Shown one piece after another: positions 15,783-23,730 of a DNA stretch of 32,930 bases. Source of the stretch: JAMCRM01 sp041685075 (GTDB taxonomy: Bacteria; Acidobacteriota; Terriglobia; Bryobacterales; Bryobacteraceae); assembly GCA_041685075.1 (NCBI GenBank), contig JAWLGN010000021.1, positions 1-32,930 of the forward strand, in the 5' to 3' direction. A program made the translations under genes and the position numbers. How positions within the stretch are numbered: the stretch's first letter is position 1; every line of letters starts with the position of its first letter. The notes below the pieces were generated by a model. That model saw nothing but the letters and a program-made list of their open reading frames with translations. It made no database searches and had not been told where the DNA came from.

Positions 15783-16714
15783 TGCGCCGCCTGGCGCACG
15801 CGGCGCTGCTGTTGTTCGGCGTCTCGGCACTCTCGTTCCTGTTCCTCGAGATGGCTCCCGGCGATTACCTCTCGGAGATGCGGCTGGACCCCCAAATCGC
15901 CCCCGAAACCCTGGCTGCGCTCCGCCAGCGCCACGGCCTGGACGATCCCCTTCCGGTGAAGTACGGGCGCTGGCTGGCGTCCGCGGCCCGCGGCGATTTC
16001 GGCCACTCCTTCGCCTACAACATGCCCGCCGCGCCGCTGGTGTGGACGCGCGCGCGCAACACCCTGGTTCTGACCATCACGGCCGCGCTGCTTTCGTGGC
16101 TGGCGGCCGTCCCGCTGGGCCTGTGGTTCGCCGCCCGGCGCGGCGGCTGGGTGGACCGCAGCGGCGCCGCGGCAACCGCCCTTCTGCTGGCCATACCGGA
16201 CCTGTTGCTGGCCCTGGCACTCCTCATGTTCGCCGTGCGCACCCGCGCCCTTCCCGCCGGCGGCATGGTCACGCCGGGCGCGGGCGGCCTGCTCGATCTC
16301 GCCGCCCACATGGTGCTCCCGGTGGCGGCGCTGGTGCTCGGCGGCCTGCCGCTGTTGGTGCGCCACGTGCGCGCCGCGGTGGTGGAAGTGCTGGATGCTC
16401 CCTTCATCCGGGCCGCCCGCGCGCACGGTATCCCGCCCCTCCGGCTGTTATGGCGCCATGCGCTGCCGGCCGCGGCCAATCCGCTGGTGTCCCTGTTCGG
16501 TCTCTCCATAGGAACGCTGTTGAGCGCTTCCCTGCTGATCGAAGTGGTGATGGGCTGGCCCGGGCTGGGGCCGCTGTTGGTCGAGGCCATTATGGCCCGC
16601 GACCTGTTCGTGGTGATCGACGGCGTGCTCTTCTCCGCCGTTTTCTTGATAGCGGGCAACCTGCTCGCCGACGTGCTGCTCTATGTGGCGGATCCGCGAA
16701 TTCGTACCGCGTAA
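15770..16714 (+). CDS. Oligopeptide/dipeptide ABC transporter permease (DppB/OppB-like)
   Basis: This 314-residue inner-membrane protein has about six membrane segments. The N-terminus (RRLAHAALLLFGVSALSFLFLEMAPGD) and LRQRHGLDDPLPVKYGRWLASAARGDFGHSF are the standard opening of DppB-type permeases. The cytoplasmic EAA loop appears as IRAARAHGIPPLRLLWRHALPAAANPLV, where the ATPases dock, followed by MGWPGLGPLLVEAIMARD. It forms the pore with the following permease. It overlaps both neighbours (13 bases before, 32 after), a sign of tight translational coupling. Confidence 0.93.
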   Translation: MRWLMRRLAHAALLLFGVSALSFLFLEMAPGDYLSEMRLDPQIAPETLAALRQRHGLDDPLPVKYGRWLASAARGDFGHSFAYNMPAAPLVWTRARNTLVLTITAALLSWLAAVPLGLWFAARRGGWVDRSGAAATALLLAIPDLLLALALLMFAVRTRALPAGGMVTPGAGGLLDLAAHMVLPVAALVLGGLPLLVRHVRAAVVEVLDAPFIRAARAHGIPPLRLLWRHALPAAANPLVSLFGLSIGTLLSASLLIEVVMGWPGLGPLLVEAIMARDLFVVIDGVLFSAVFLIAGNLLADVLLYVADPRIRTA

Positions 16715-17618
16715 GGCGGCCGTTGCGGCGCTCGCGCTGCTGGGCGCGGTGCACGCGGCGGTGCTGCTGGCCGGGTACCTGGCGCCTTACCACCCGGCCG
16801 AGCAGGACCGCCGCTACCCCTATGCTCCCCCGGGCATCGCGGGCTGCGAGGAGCGCGCCTGCCCGGTGCGCTGGTTCGTGCGCGACGACGAAGGCCGCCT
16901 GCACCTGTTCGGCGTGGACGCCCCGGCGCGCATCTTCGTGCTCGGCAGCGACCAATACGGCCGCGACCAGTTTTCCCGCCTGCTCCACGGCGGCCGCATC
17001 TCGCTCGCCGCGGGACTGCTGGCCGCGGCTCTCTCGCTGGGCGCGGGATGGGTGGCCGGGGCGCTGGCCGGATACCGCGGCGGACGGCTCGACGCCGCCG
17101 TCATGCGCGCCTCCGAATTCTTCCTGGCGCTGCCCTGGCTCTACCTGCTCTTTGCCCTGCGCGCTTTTCTGCCGCTGGACGTGGCGCCGGAGCGCGCCCT
17201 GCTGTTTCTTGCCGCCGTCATCGGGCTGGCCGGATGGGCGCGGCCGGCGCGCCTGGTGCGCGGGGTGGCTCTCAGCGCCAAAGAGCGCGGTTACGTCGTG
17301 GCAGCCCGCGGCTTCGGCGCCTCCCACGCCCACATCCTGCGCCGCCACGTGCTGCCCCAGACGATGGCGGTGGCCCTCACGCAGGCCACCCTGCTGGTGC
17401 CCCAGTACATTCTGGCGGAGGTGACCCTTTCGTTTTTGGGCCTGGGCGTCGGGGAGCCGGTCCCCAGTTGGGGCAACATGCTGGCCGCCCTCTCCCACTA
17501 CCACGTCCTGGTCTCTTATTGGTGGATGGCGGCGCCAGCACTGGCAATGGTACCTGTCTTCCTGGGATACTTGAGTCTCGCGGGTGTTTTGCTCGAATCC
17601 CGCGAATCGGCTCCATGA
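16683..17618 (+). CDS. Oligopeptide/dipeptide ABC transporter permease (DppC/OppC-like)
   Basis: This 311-residue protein is the second pore subunit. One N-terminal helix is followed by an external segment of about 75 residues containing a cysteine pair (GCEERACPVRWF) and HLFGVDAPARIFVLGSDQYGRDQFSRLLHGGR, the DppC/OppC hallmark before the transport domain. The EAA loop reads VVAARGFGASHAHILRRHVLPQ, and the end has LSFLGLGVGEPVPSWGNML. The ATG at 16683 lies inside the previous gene; its TGA overlaps the ATG of the binding-protein gene. The subunits are therefore encoded in the order D-F-B-C-A without gaps. Confidence 0.93.
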   Translation: MWRIREFVPRKAAVAALALLGAVHAAVLLAGYLAPYHPAEQDRRYPYAPPGIAGCEERACPVRWFVRDDEGRLHLFGVDAPARIFVLGSDQYGRDQFSRLLHGGRISLAAGLLAAALSLGAGWVAGALAGYRGGRLDAAVMRASEFFLALPWLYLLFALRAFLPLDVAPERALLFLAAVIGLAGWARPARLVRGVALSAKERGYVVAARGFGASHAHILRRHVLPQTMAVALTQATLLVPQYILAEVTLSFLGLGVGEPVPSWGNMLAALSHYHVLVSYWWMAAPALAMVPVFLGYLSLAGVLLESRESAP

Positions 17619-19375
17619 TGCCCTCGAGCTTGTCGCTGCGGGCAGGACTCCGCGCGATCGGCGGAATCCTGTGCACCTGCCTCGTCGCGGCCGCCATAGC
17701 ACCGGCGCAGGTACAGGTAACCACCGGCCAACCCGGCCGTCGCGGAGGCCGTTTGGTCGCCGCGCAGCGTGCCGAGCCCAAGACGCTCAACCCCGTCACG
17801 GCCGCTGATAGCGCCTCGCGCGAGGTCATCCGCCGCATGATGGCCGATCTCATCCACATCGACCGCGCCACCCACGGCACGATCCCCGCCCTGGCTACCT
17901 CCTGCACTGTGACCAACGGCGGCCGCCGCTTCACCCTCCAGCTCCGCCGCGGCGTGCGCTTCTCCGACGGCCGGCCCTTCACCGCGGCCGACGTGGTCTT
18001 CACCTTCCAGGTCTATCTCGACGAAAAGCTGCGCTCGCCGCAGCGCGATCTCCTGGTGGTGGGCGGCAAGCCCGTCACCGTCGGCAGCCGCGGGGATTAC
18101 ACGGTGGTGCTCGAAACGGCCGCCCCTTACGCGCCCGCCGAACGCATCTTCGACAGCATCGCCATCCTGCCGCGCCACCTGCTGGAGGAGCCCTACCGCG
18201 AAGGCCGCCTCGACCGGGCCTGGAGCCTCGATACCCCGCCCGCCGCCATGGCCGGCCTCGGACCGTTCCGCCTGAAGCAGTACATCCCCGGCCAGCGCAT
18301 CGTCCTCCAGCGCAACCCCTACTACTGGAAGACCGATCGCGCCGGCGTCCGGCTGCCCTATCTCGACGAGCTGGTCTTTCTCTTCGTTCCCGGCGAGGAC
18401 GCCCAGGTGATCCGTTTCCAGGCCGGCGAGACGGACATCATCGGCCGCGTGGGCGCGCGCAACTTCGCGGTGCTCGAAAAGGAGCAACGGGCCCGGGGCT
18501 ACCGCATGCTCGACCTGGGCCCCAGCCTGGAGTACAACTTTCTGTTCTTCAACCTGAACAACCTGGAGGACCGCAACCTGCCGCGGGTCGTGGCCCGGCA
18601 GCGGTGGTTTCGCGATGAGCGTTTCCGCCAGGCCGTTTCCGCCGCCATCGACCGCGACGCCATCGTGCGGCTGGTCTACGGCGGACGCGCCGCGGCGCTG
18701 AGCAGCCACGTCACCCCCGGCAACCGGGCCTGGGTGAACCCGGCGTTGCCGCCGCTCGGCCGATCTCTCGAACGCGCCCGCCGGCTCCTCGGCGCCGCGG
18801 GCTTTACCCGGAACGCCGCCGGCGAGTTGTTCGATAGTAGCGGCCGCAGGGTGGAGTTCACCATCGCGGCCTCTTCCAGCAGTCCCGAACGCGTCCAGAT
18901 GGCCGCCATCATCCAGGACGACCTGCGCCAGGTGGGCATTGCCGCGCGCGTCGTGACGCTCGAATTTCGCAGCCTGCTCGACCGCATCTTCCAGTCGCGC
19001 GACTACGATGCCGTGGTGCTTGGTTTGGGCGGCGGCGATGCCGACCCCGCTTCGGAAATGAATGTCTGGCTCTCCACCGGCGGTACTCATCTCTGGGACC
19101 TGGGGCGCACCCGTCCCGCCACCGCCTGGGAGGCCGAAATCGACAGTTTGATGCAGCGGCAGTTAATCACCATGCGGCCGGCCGAACGCAAACGTTTGTA
19201 CGATCGCGTGCAGGAACTCGCCGCCGCGCACCTGCCCATCGTCCCGCTGGCGAGCCCCCATGTTCTGGTGGGCGCCAAAACCGGCCTTGCCAACTTCCGG
19301 CCGGCTCTGCTCGACCACCATACGCTATGGAACGTCGAGGAACTCTACTGGACTCCCGGGTCGCCGGCTCCATGA
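17615..19375 (+). CDS. ABC transporter substrate-binding protein, family 5 (OppA/DppA-like)
   Basis: This 586-residue protein captures the peptide outside the inner membrane and delivers it to the permeases. It has a Sec signal ending near APAQVQV (about residue 32) and no proper lipobox, so it should be a soluble periplasmic protein. Typical family 5 features follow: AAQRAEPKTLNPVTAAD, RFTLQLRRGVRFSDGRPFTAADVVFTF, GPFRLKQYIPGQRIVLQRNPYYWK, and DERFRQAVSAAIDRDAIVRLVYGG. Family 5 covers oligopeptides, dipeptides, nickel and some sugars, so the ligand is not proven. The ATG overlaps the preceding stop, and its own TGA overlaps the ATG of the sigma factor gene, tying transport to regulation. Confidence 0.9.
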   Translation: MMPSSLSLRAGLRAIGGILCTCLVAAAIAPAQVQVTTGQPGRRGGRLVAAQRAEPKTLNPVTAADSASREVIRRMMADLIHIDRATHGTIPALATSCTVTNGGRRFTLQLRRGVRFSDGRPFTAADVVFTFQVYLDEKLRSPQRDLLVVGGKPVTVGSRGDYTVVLETAAPYAPAERIFDSIAILPRHLLEEPYREGRLDRAWSLDTPPAAMAGLGPFRLKQYIPGQRIVLQRNPYYWKTDRAGVRLPYLDELVFLFVPGEDAQVIRFQAGETDIIGRVGARNFAVLEKEQRARGYRMLDLGPSLEYNFLFFNLNNLEDRNLPRVVARQRWFRDERFRQAVSAAIDRDAIVRLVYGGRAAALSSHVTPGNRAWVNPALPPLGRSLERARRLLGAAGFTRNAAGELFDSSGRRVEFTIAASSSSPERVQMAAIIQDDLRQVGIAARVVTLEFRSLLDRIFQSRDYDAVVLGLGGGDADPASEMNVWLSTGGTHLWDLGRTRPATAWEAEIDSLMQRQLITMRPAERKRLYDRVQELAAAHLPIVPLASPHVLVGAKTGLANFRPALLDHHTLWNVEELYWTPGSPAP

Positions 19376-19950
19376 AGCCCTTCAGCCCCGCTACAAGCGA
19401 TGAGCGGCTGGTGGCCGAATGCCTGGCCGGCAACGAACAGGCCTGGAACGCCCTCATCGACAAGTACAAGCGCCTGATCTACTCCATCCCATCCAAGTAC
19501 CAGGCCACCCCGGAAGACGCCGCCGACATCTTCCAGGCCGTCTGCCTGGAGCTGTTCTCCGAGCTGCCGCGCCTGCGCAACGCCAACTCGCTGCGCGCCT
19601 GGCTCATTACCGTGACCACACACAAGTGCCTGCACTGGAAGCGCAAGCAGGCCCCCACCGTGGATGGCGAGCCGGACGAGTTGGCGGACGGCGTGGCCGG
19701 CGGCGACAGCGCCTTCCATATCCTGCAAGAACTGGAGCGCGAGCAGATCCTCCGCGACGCCGTGGCCGTGCTTCCCCCGCGCTGCCGGGAGATGATCCGC
19801 CTGCTCTTCTACGAGAGCCCCGCGATACCCTACGCGGAGGTGGCCCGGCGGCTCGGCCTGGCCACCGGCTCCATTGGATTCATCCGCGGCCGATGTCTGA
19901 AGAAGCTGCAGCAGAAGCTCGAGGAGATGGGTTTCGACCCGAAGTCATGA
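19372..19950 (+). CDS. Sigma-70 family RNA polymerase sigma factor (ECF-like)
   Basis: This 192-residue protein has only sigma regions 2 and 4, the ECF layout. Region 2 spans about 22-93, with LIDKYKRLIYSIPSKYQ, DAADIFQAVCLELFSEL and SLRAWLITVTTHKCLHWKRK. Region 4 spans about 124-186, with LPPRCREMIRLLFYES and a helix-turn-helix YAEVARRLGLATGSIGFIRGRCLKKLQ. It would direct RNA polymerase to a specific promoter set. The ATG overlaps the binding-protein stop (ATGA) and the stop overlaps the CHAT gene start (ATGA). No membrane anti-sigma factor is next to it; the zinc-finger protein at 23101 is the nearest candidate partner. Placement inside a peptide-importer operon is unusual. Confidence 0.9.
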   Translation: MKPFSPATSDERLVAECLAGNEQAWNALIDKYKRLIYSIPSKYQATPEDAADIFQAVCLELFSELPRLRNANSLRAWLITVTTHKCLHWKRKQAPTVDGEPDELADGVAGGDSAFHILQELEREQILRDAVAVLPPRCREMIRLLFYESPAIPYAEVARRLGLATGSIGFIRGRCLKKLQQKLEEMGFDPKS

Positions 19951-22796
19951 CCTCCCGCGGCACGGTTGCGGAACTGGTCGCCCGCGTAGCGGAGATCGCC
20001 GACGGTCGCGCGCGCCGCGAGTTCCTGCGTTCCGCCGCCGCCCTGCACAACCCCGCCGCGGTGGAAGCCATCTACGACGAGGCCGTGCGGCTCACGCGCG
20101 CGGACCTGGAGCGCGCCGCCCGGCTGGCGCAGGCGGTGCGCTGGCTGGCGGCCTGCCTCGGCGATCCCTGGTGCCGCGCCCAGGGCCTGCGCGCCACCGG
20201 CCATGTCCTGTATGCCCGCGGCCGCTACGAGCAGGCCGTGGGCCGCTACGAATCCGCCCTCCGGCTGCTGCGCGCGTTGGGCCGCGAGGTGGATATCGGC
20301 CGGACCCTCAGCGGCGGGCTTCATAGCCTCATCTACCTGGGCCGCTACTCCCAGGCGCTCGAGTGGGCCGCCGAAGCGCGCGCCATCTTCGAGCGCTCTG
20401 GCGACCGCCTGCGCCTCGCCCGCCTCGATTCCAATACCGGCAACATCTACTACCGCCAGGACCGCTTCGCAGAGGCCCTGCGCTACTACACCCGCGCCTG
20501 CCGCGAGCTGCGCGCCATCGGCGGCCCCCAGGACCTTGCCGCCGTGCTCAGCAACATGGCGGTCTGCTCCATCAGCCTCAACGATTTCACAGGCGCGCTG
20601 GAACACTACCGCGAAGCCCGCGAGTGCTGCGAGCGCAACGGCATGCCCCTGCTGGTGGCCGAGGCCGACTACAACATCGCCTACCTCCACTACCTGCGCG
20701 GCGAATACGTGCGGGCCATCGATCTCTACGACCAGGCGCGCGAACACTGCCGCCGCTTCGATAACCGCTACCACGCCGCCCTCTGCGACCTCGATCAGTC
20801 CGAGATGTATTTGGAACTGAACCTGGTGGACGACGCCGCCGACCTGGCCCGCAGTGCGCTCGAACAGTTCCGCCGGCTCGCCATGGGATATGAGACCGCC
20901 AAGGCCATGGCCTTTCTGGCTATCGCGGTGAGCCGCCAAAGCAACCACGCCTATGCCCTCCGGCTGTTTACAGAAGCCCGCAAGCTCTTCGTCCGGGAGG
21001 CCAACCAGGTGTGGCCGGCGCTCATCGATCTCTACCAGGCGCTGGTGCTGTTCGAGGCGGGGCGGTACCCGCGCGCGCGGCGGCTGGCGCTCGCCGCCCT
21101 GCGCTTCTTCGTCCAATCCTCCCTGGCCGGCAAGGCGGCGCTGTGCGAGTTGTTGCTGGCCCGGCTGGACCTGGCCGGCGGCCGCGCCGCCCGGGCTCTG
21201 CCGCTCTGCCGCTCCGCGCTCCAGCGCCTGCGCGAGGCCGAAACCCCGGCGCTGGCCTGCCACGCCTGGTGGGTGCTGGGGCAGGTGCGGGAGGCGCTCC
21301 ATGACTCCACCGCGGCGTTGGCTGCCTACCGCAACGCGCACGCCGGCCTCGAGCGCCTGCGCAGCAGCCTGCGCGGCGAAGAACTCAAAATCGCCTTCCT
21401 TAAAGACAAACAGGCCATCTTCGAAAGCCTGGTGTGGATGCTGCGCGATCACCCCGAGTCCGCCTTCGCCTGCATGGAGCAGGCCAAGTCCCGCAGCCTG
21501 GCCGACCTCATCGCCTTTCGCGCCGGCGATCTGCCCGCCCCGACCGCTTCCGGCGCTCTGGTGGCCGAGGCGCGGCGCCTGCGCGAAGAGGTCGCCTCCG
21601 CGCGGCGCCACATCGAGGCCCATGAAACCAGCCCCGGCGAACACTCCGCCGCCTACATCCGGGGGCTGCGCCGGCGCACCCGCGAACTGGAAAGCCGGCT
21701 CGGCAAAACGCTCCGGGAACTGCGCGCCGCCGACCGCGACTTCGGCGCTCTGCAGACCGCCGCCATCGCGGAGCCGGACGAAATTCGTGCCGCGCTCCCC
21801 GAAGGGACTCTCCTGCTCGAGTACTTCCAGGCGCGCGGCGAGCTCTACTGCTCGCTGGTGAAGCCCGCGGCGATCGAGCTCGTTCACCTGGGCTCCGCCC
21901 GCCCCGTGCTCGAATCCTTCCACCTGCTGCGTTTCCAACTCTCGAAGTTCCGGCTCGCTCCCGGCTATCTCCAGACCTTCGAAGCGCACCTGCGGGAAGC
22001 CACCGGCGCCCATCTGGCCGACCTCTACCGCGCCCTCGTCGCCCCCCTTCGTGAACGCCTGGACACTCCGAACCTGCTGGTGGTGCCGCACAATTTTCTG
22101 CACTACCTGCCCTTCCATGCCCTGGGGGAGGGCGGGCGCTACCTGGTGGACGACTTCGCCATCTCCTACGCTCCCAGCGCCACCGTCTATTGCTATTGCC
22201 GCGCCAAGCGCTCCGCACGGGGCGGCGCCCTGGTGCTGGGCATCCCGGACCGCAGGGCTCCTCAAATCTCCGGCGAAGTGGAAGCCGTGGCCGCCGTTCT
22301 CCCCCATGCCCGCGTCTTCCTGGGACGCCAGGCGACCACCGCCCGCCTGCGCCGTTACGGGCCGCACAGCCGCTTCGTCCACGTGGCTACCCACGGCCTC
22401 TTCCGCCAGGACAACCCCATGTTCTCCTCCATCCGGCTGGGCGATGCTCCCCTGACCCTCTACGACCTCTACGGCCTGCGGCTGGGCGCCGAGTTGGTGA
22501 CCCTCAGCGGCTGCGCCACCGGTCTCAACGCCGTGGTGGGCAGCGACGAACTGCTGGGCCTTTTGCGCGGCCTGCTCTACGCCGGTGCGCGCTCGGTCCT
22601 TGCCAGCCTGTGGGACGTAAACGACCGCAGCACCGCCGAGTTCATGCGCCTGTTTTACGGCCGCCTGGCGCGCTGCCCGGATAAAGCCGCCGCCCTCAGC
22701 GGCGCCATGCGCGACCTGCGCGACCGTTACCCCCACCCCTACTACTGGGCCCCCTTCGTGCTCGTGGGTGCATCTCTCCCCCACACCGCCGCCTGA
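19947..22796 (+). CDS. TPR-CHAT protein (caspase-like protease domain with intact His-Cys dyad)
   Basis: This cytoplasmic protein of 949 residues has no signal peptide. Residues about 60-500 are tetratricopeptide repeats (for example GRYEQAVGRYESALRLL, DRFAEALRYYTRACREL, GEYVRAIDLYDQAREHC), which bind peptides or proteins. A coiled linker follows (ARRLREEVASARRHIE, RRRTRELESRLGKTLREL). The CHAT domain covers about 620-945, with the catalytic histidine in VHVATHG (His816) and cysteine in TLSGCATG (Cys856). Both are present, so it should be an active clan CD cysteine peptidase like separase and caspases. It is coupled by ATGA to the sigma factor gene and ends the importer operon. Partners are inferred: the TPRs may sense a peptide or hold a substrate such as the sigma factor or zinc-finger protein. 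Confidence 0.92.
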   Translation: MTSRGTVAELVARVAEIADGRARREFLRSAAALHNPAAVEAIYDEAVRLTRADLERAARLAQAVRWLAACLGDPWCRAQGLRATGHVLYARGRYEQAVGRYESALRLLRALGREVDIGRTLSGGLHSLIYLGRYSQALEWAAEARAIFERSGDRLRLARLDSNTGNIYYRQDRFAEALRYYTRACRELRAIGGPQDLAAVLSNMAVCSISLNDFTGALEHYREARECCERNGMPLLVAEADYNIAYLHYLRGEYVRAIDLYDQAREHCRRFDNRYHAALCDLDQSEMYLELNLVDDAADLARSALEQFRRLAMGYETAKAMAFLAIAVSRQSNHAYALRLFTEARKLFVREANQVWPALIDLYQALVLFEAGRYPRARRLALAALRFFVQSSLAGKAALCELLLARLDLAGGRAARALPLCRSALQRLREAETPALACHAWWVLGQVREALHDSTAALAAYRNAHAGLERLRSSLRGEELKIAFLKDKQAIFESLVWMLRDHPESAFACMEQAKSRSLADLIAFRAGDLPAPTASGALVAEARRLREEVASARRHIEAHETSPGEHSAAYIRGLRRRTRELESRLGKTLRELRAADRDFGALQTAAIAEPDEIRAALPEGTLLLEYFQARGELYCSLVKPAAIELVHLGSARPVLESFHLLRFQLSKFRLAPGYLQTFEAHLREATGAHLADLYRALVAPLRERLDTPNLLVVPHNFLHYLPFHALGEGGRYLVDDFAISYAPSATVYCYCRAKRSARGGALVLGIPDRRAPQISGEVEAVAAVLPHARVFLGRQATTARLRRYGPHSRFVHVATHGLFRQDNPMFSSIRLGDAPLTLYDLYGLRLGAELVTLSGCATGLNAVVGSDELLGLLRGLLYAGARSVLASLWDVNDRSTAEFMRLFYGRLARCPDKAAALSGAMRDLRDRYPHPYYWAPFVLVGASLPHTAA

Positions 22797-22909
22797 ACCA
22801 GCGGTTCTTTCGCCGCCCTATATTTTCGCGAGTCCTCCCGTCCCCTATATAGCTGGATGGGCGGCGCTTGCCCTCCTCGTGAAGCGAGCGTATGAATAGG
22901 AACCGGTCC

Positions 22910-22943
22910 CTGCATCCACGGCCGCTCCCGGCCTGGGATGCAG
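22910..22943. other. Long hairpin upstream of the zinc-finger/subtilase genes
   Basis: CTGCATCC (22910-22917) pairs with GGATGCAG (22936-22943). After a two-base internal mismatch, GGCCG (22920-22924) pairs with CGGCC (22929-22933), closing a CTCC loop. There is no T tract, so it is not a classical terminator for the CHAT operon. It could be a structured leader, a processing site, or an imperfect operator. Confidence 0.55.
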
Positions 22944-22998
22944 TGGTGGAGTGGCTGCCTGTTGTAAGCGTCGGGACCTTTCTCGCGGGTACTAACTT

Positions 22999-23037
22999 TT
23001 GACAGTATTGGCTTGCTACCTTCCAGTCTGCGATAAT
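22999..23037 (+). promoter_or_regulatory. Candidate promoter for the zinc-finger/subtilase operon
   Basis: TTGGCT (23008-23013) is 18 bases from GATAAT (23032-23037), a fair sigma-70 pair. A perfect TTGACA also occurs at 22999-23004, but the hexamer 17 bases on (TCCAGT) is poor and GATAAT would be 27 bases away. Either way, the two genes downstream appear to have their own promoter, separate from the importer-sigma-CHAT operon. Confidence 0.4.
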
Positions 23038-23100
23038 AAGACCCTGTTTTTCGATCGCCAACTGGTACCCGGTGCAGGCTGATGCCGGTGCGGGTAACTC

Positions 23101-23730
23101 ATGCACTACGACATTGCCGAGTGGTCTGACTTCGTGCGCGGCCTGGTTAGCGCCGGCCAGCGGGAGGTGATGCGCCGTCATCTCGCCTCGGGATGCGGCA
23201 AATGCCGCCGTGTTGCCGATATGCTCGGCAAGGTGACGGAGTTGGCCGCGGCAGATTCCCGCTACGAAGTGCCGGAATACGCGGTGCACTGCGCCCGTGC
23301 GATCTTCGCATTGGAGCAGCCCCGCCAGGTTTGCATCCTCCCCGGTCTCATCGGCAGGCTGGTTTTTGACAGCTTCCGCGAACCATTGCCCGCCGGTGTG
23401 CGTTCCCATCATCACATCAGCCGCCAGACTCTTTTCGAAGCCGGCGACTACAGCGTAGACGTGAGGCAGGAGCACGAACGCGGCTCCGCGCGGGTAACCA
23501 TGGTGGGCCAGGTGGCCAGCCGGAAGGAACCCGGCCAGGCCCTTGCGGGTGTGCCGGTGGTGCTCTATTCCGGCAACTCCGTGCTGGCGCGCACCGTGTC
23601 CACCCGCTACGGCGAGTTCCACCTGGAGTACGCGCCGGCCCGCGATCTGCGGCTGGAAGTGGGAGCCGAACGGGTTCAGGGCGCCACGGGAGCCGGAAGG
23701 TGGTCGAGAAACGAAGGGGGCTTGGAGTGA
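23101..23730 (+). CDS. Zinc-finger (anti-sigma-like) protein with C-terminal beta-sandwich domain
   Basis: This 209-residue protein has no signal peptide or membrane helix. The N-terminus is a small helical domain with RRHLASGCGKCRR: His27, Cys32 and Cys35 form an H-x4-C-x2-C variant of the zinc-binding motif of ZAS/zf-HC2 anti-sigma factors (usually H-x3-C-x2-C). The C-terminal part (about 118-190) is beta-rich: VGQVASRKEPGQALAGVPVV, then LARTVSTRYGEFHLEY and LRLEVG, like a carboxypeptidase-regulatory/Cna-B fold. It may bind the nearby sigma factor, but this is inference from the motif and proximity. The ATG has only a weak ribosome site. Its TGA overlaps the GTG of the subtilase (GTGA), so the two are coupled. 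Confidence 0.75.
   Translation: MHYDIAEWSDFVRGLVSAGQREVMRRHLASGCGKCRRVADMLGKVTELAAADSRYEVPEYAVHCARAIFALEQPRQVCILPGLIGRLVFDSFREPLPAGVRSHHHISRQTLFEAGDYSVDVRQEHERGSARVTMVGQVASRKEPGQALAGVPVVLYSGNSVLARTVSTRYGEFHLEYAPARDLRLEVGAERVQGATGAGRWSRNEGGLE

Larger units (their letters stand above)
22797..23100 (+). other. 304-base regulatory gap between the CHAT gene and the zinc-finger/subtilase genes
   Basis: This gap holds a strong hairpin (22910-22943) and a candidate promoter (22999-23037). The part before the hairpin (22797-22909) includes CCCTATATTTTCGCG and CCCCTATATAGCTGG, which share the core CCTATAT, and a GGAACC at 22899-22904 that resembles the -35 motif (GGAAC) of many ECF promoters. A 36-codon open frame (22892-23002) crosses the hairpin but lacks a good ribosome site. 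No tRNA or known riboswitch was recognised. Confidence 0.5.

Noticed and set aside
19830..22784. A 984-codon open frame antisense to the TPR-CHAT gene
   Set aside because: Long antisense frames are common in very GC-rich coding DNA. The plus-strand protein has clear TPR and CHAT motifs; the antisense product is low-complexity Ala/Gly/Val with no recognisable domain.
22892..23002. A 36-codon open frame crossing the hairpin upstream of the zinc-finger gene
   Set aside because: There is no convincing ribosome site, and the hairpin makes its sequence look structural rather than coding. A short regulatory leader peptide cannot be excluded.
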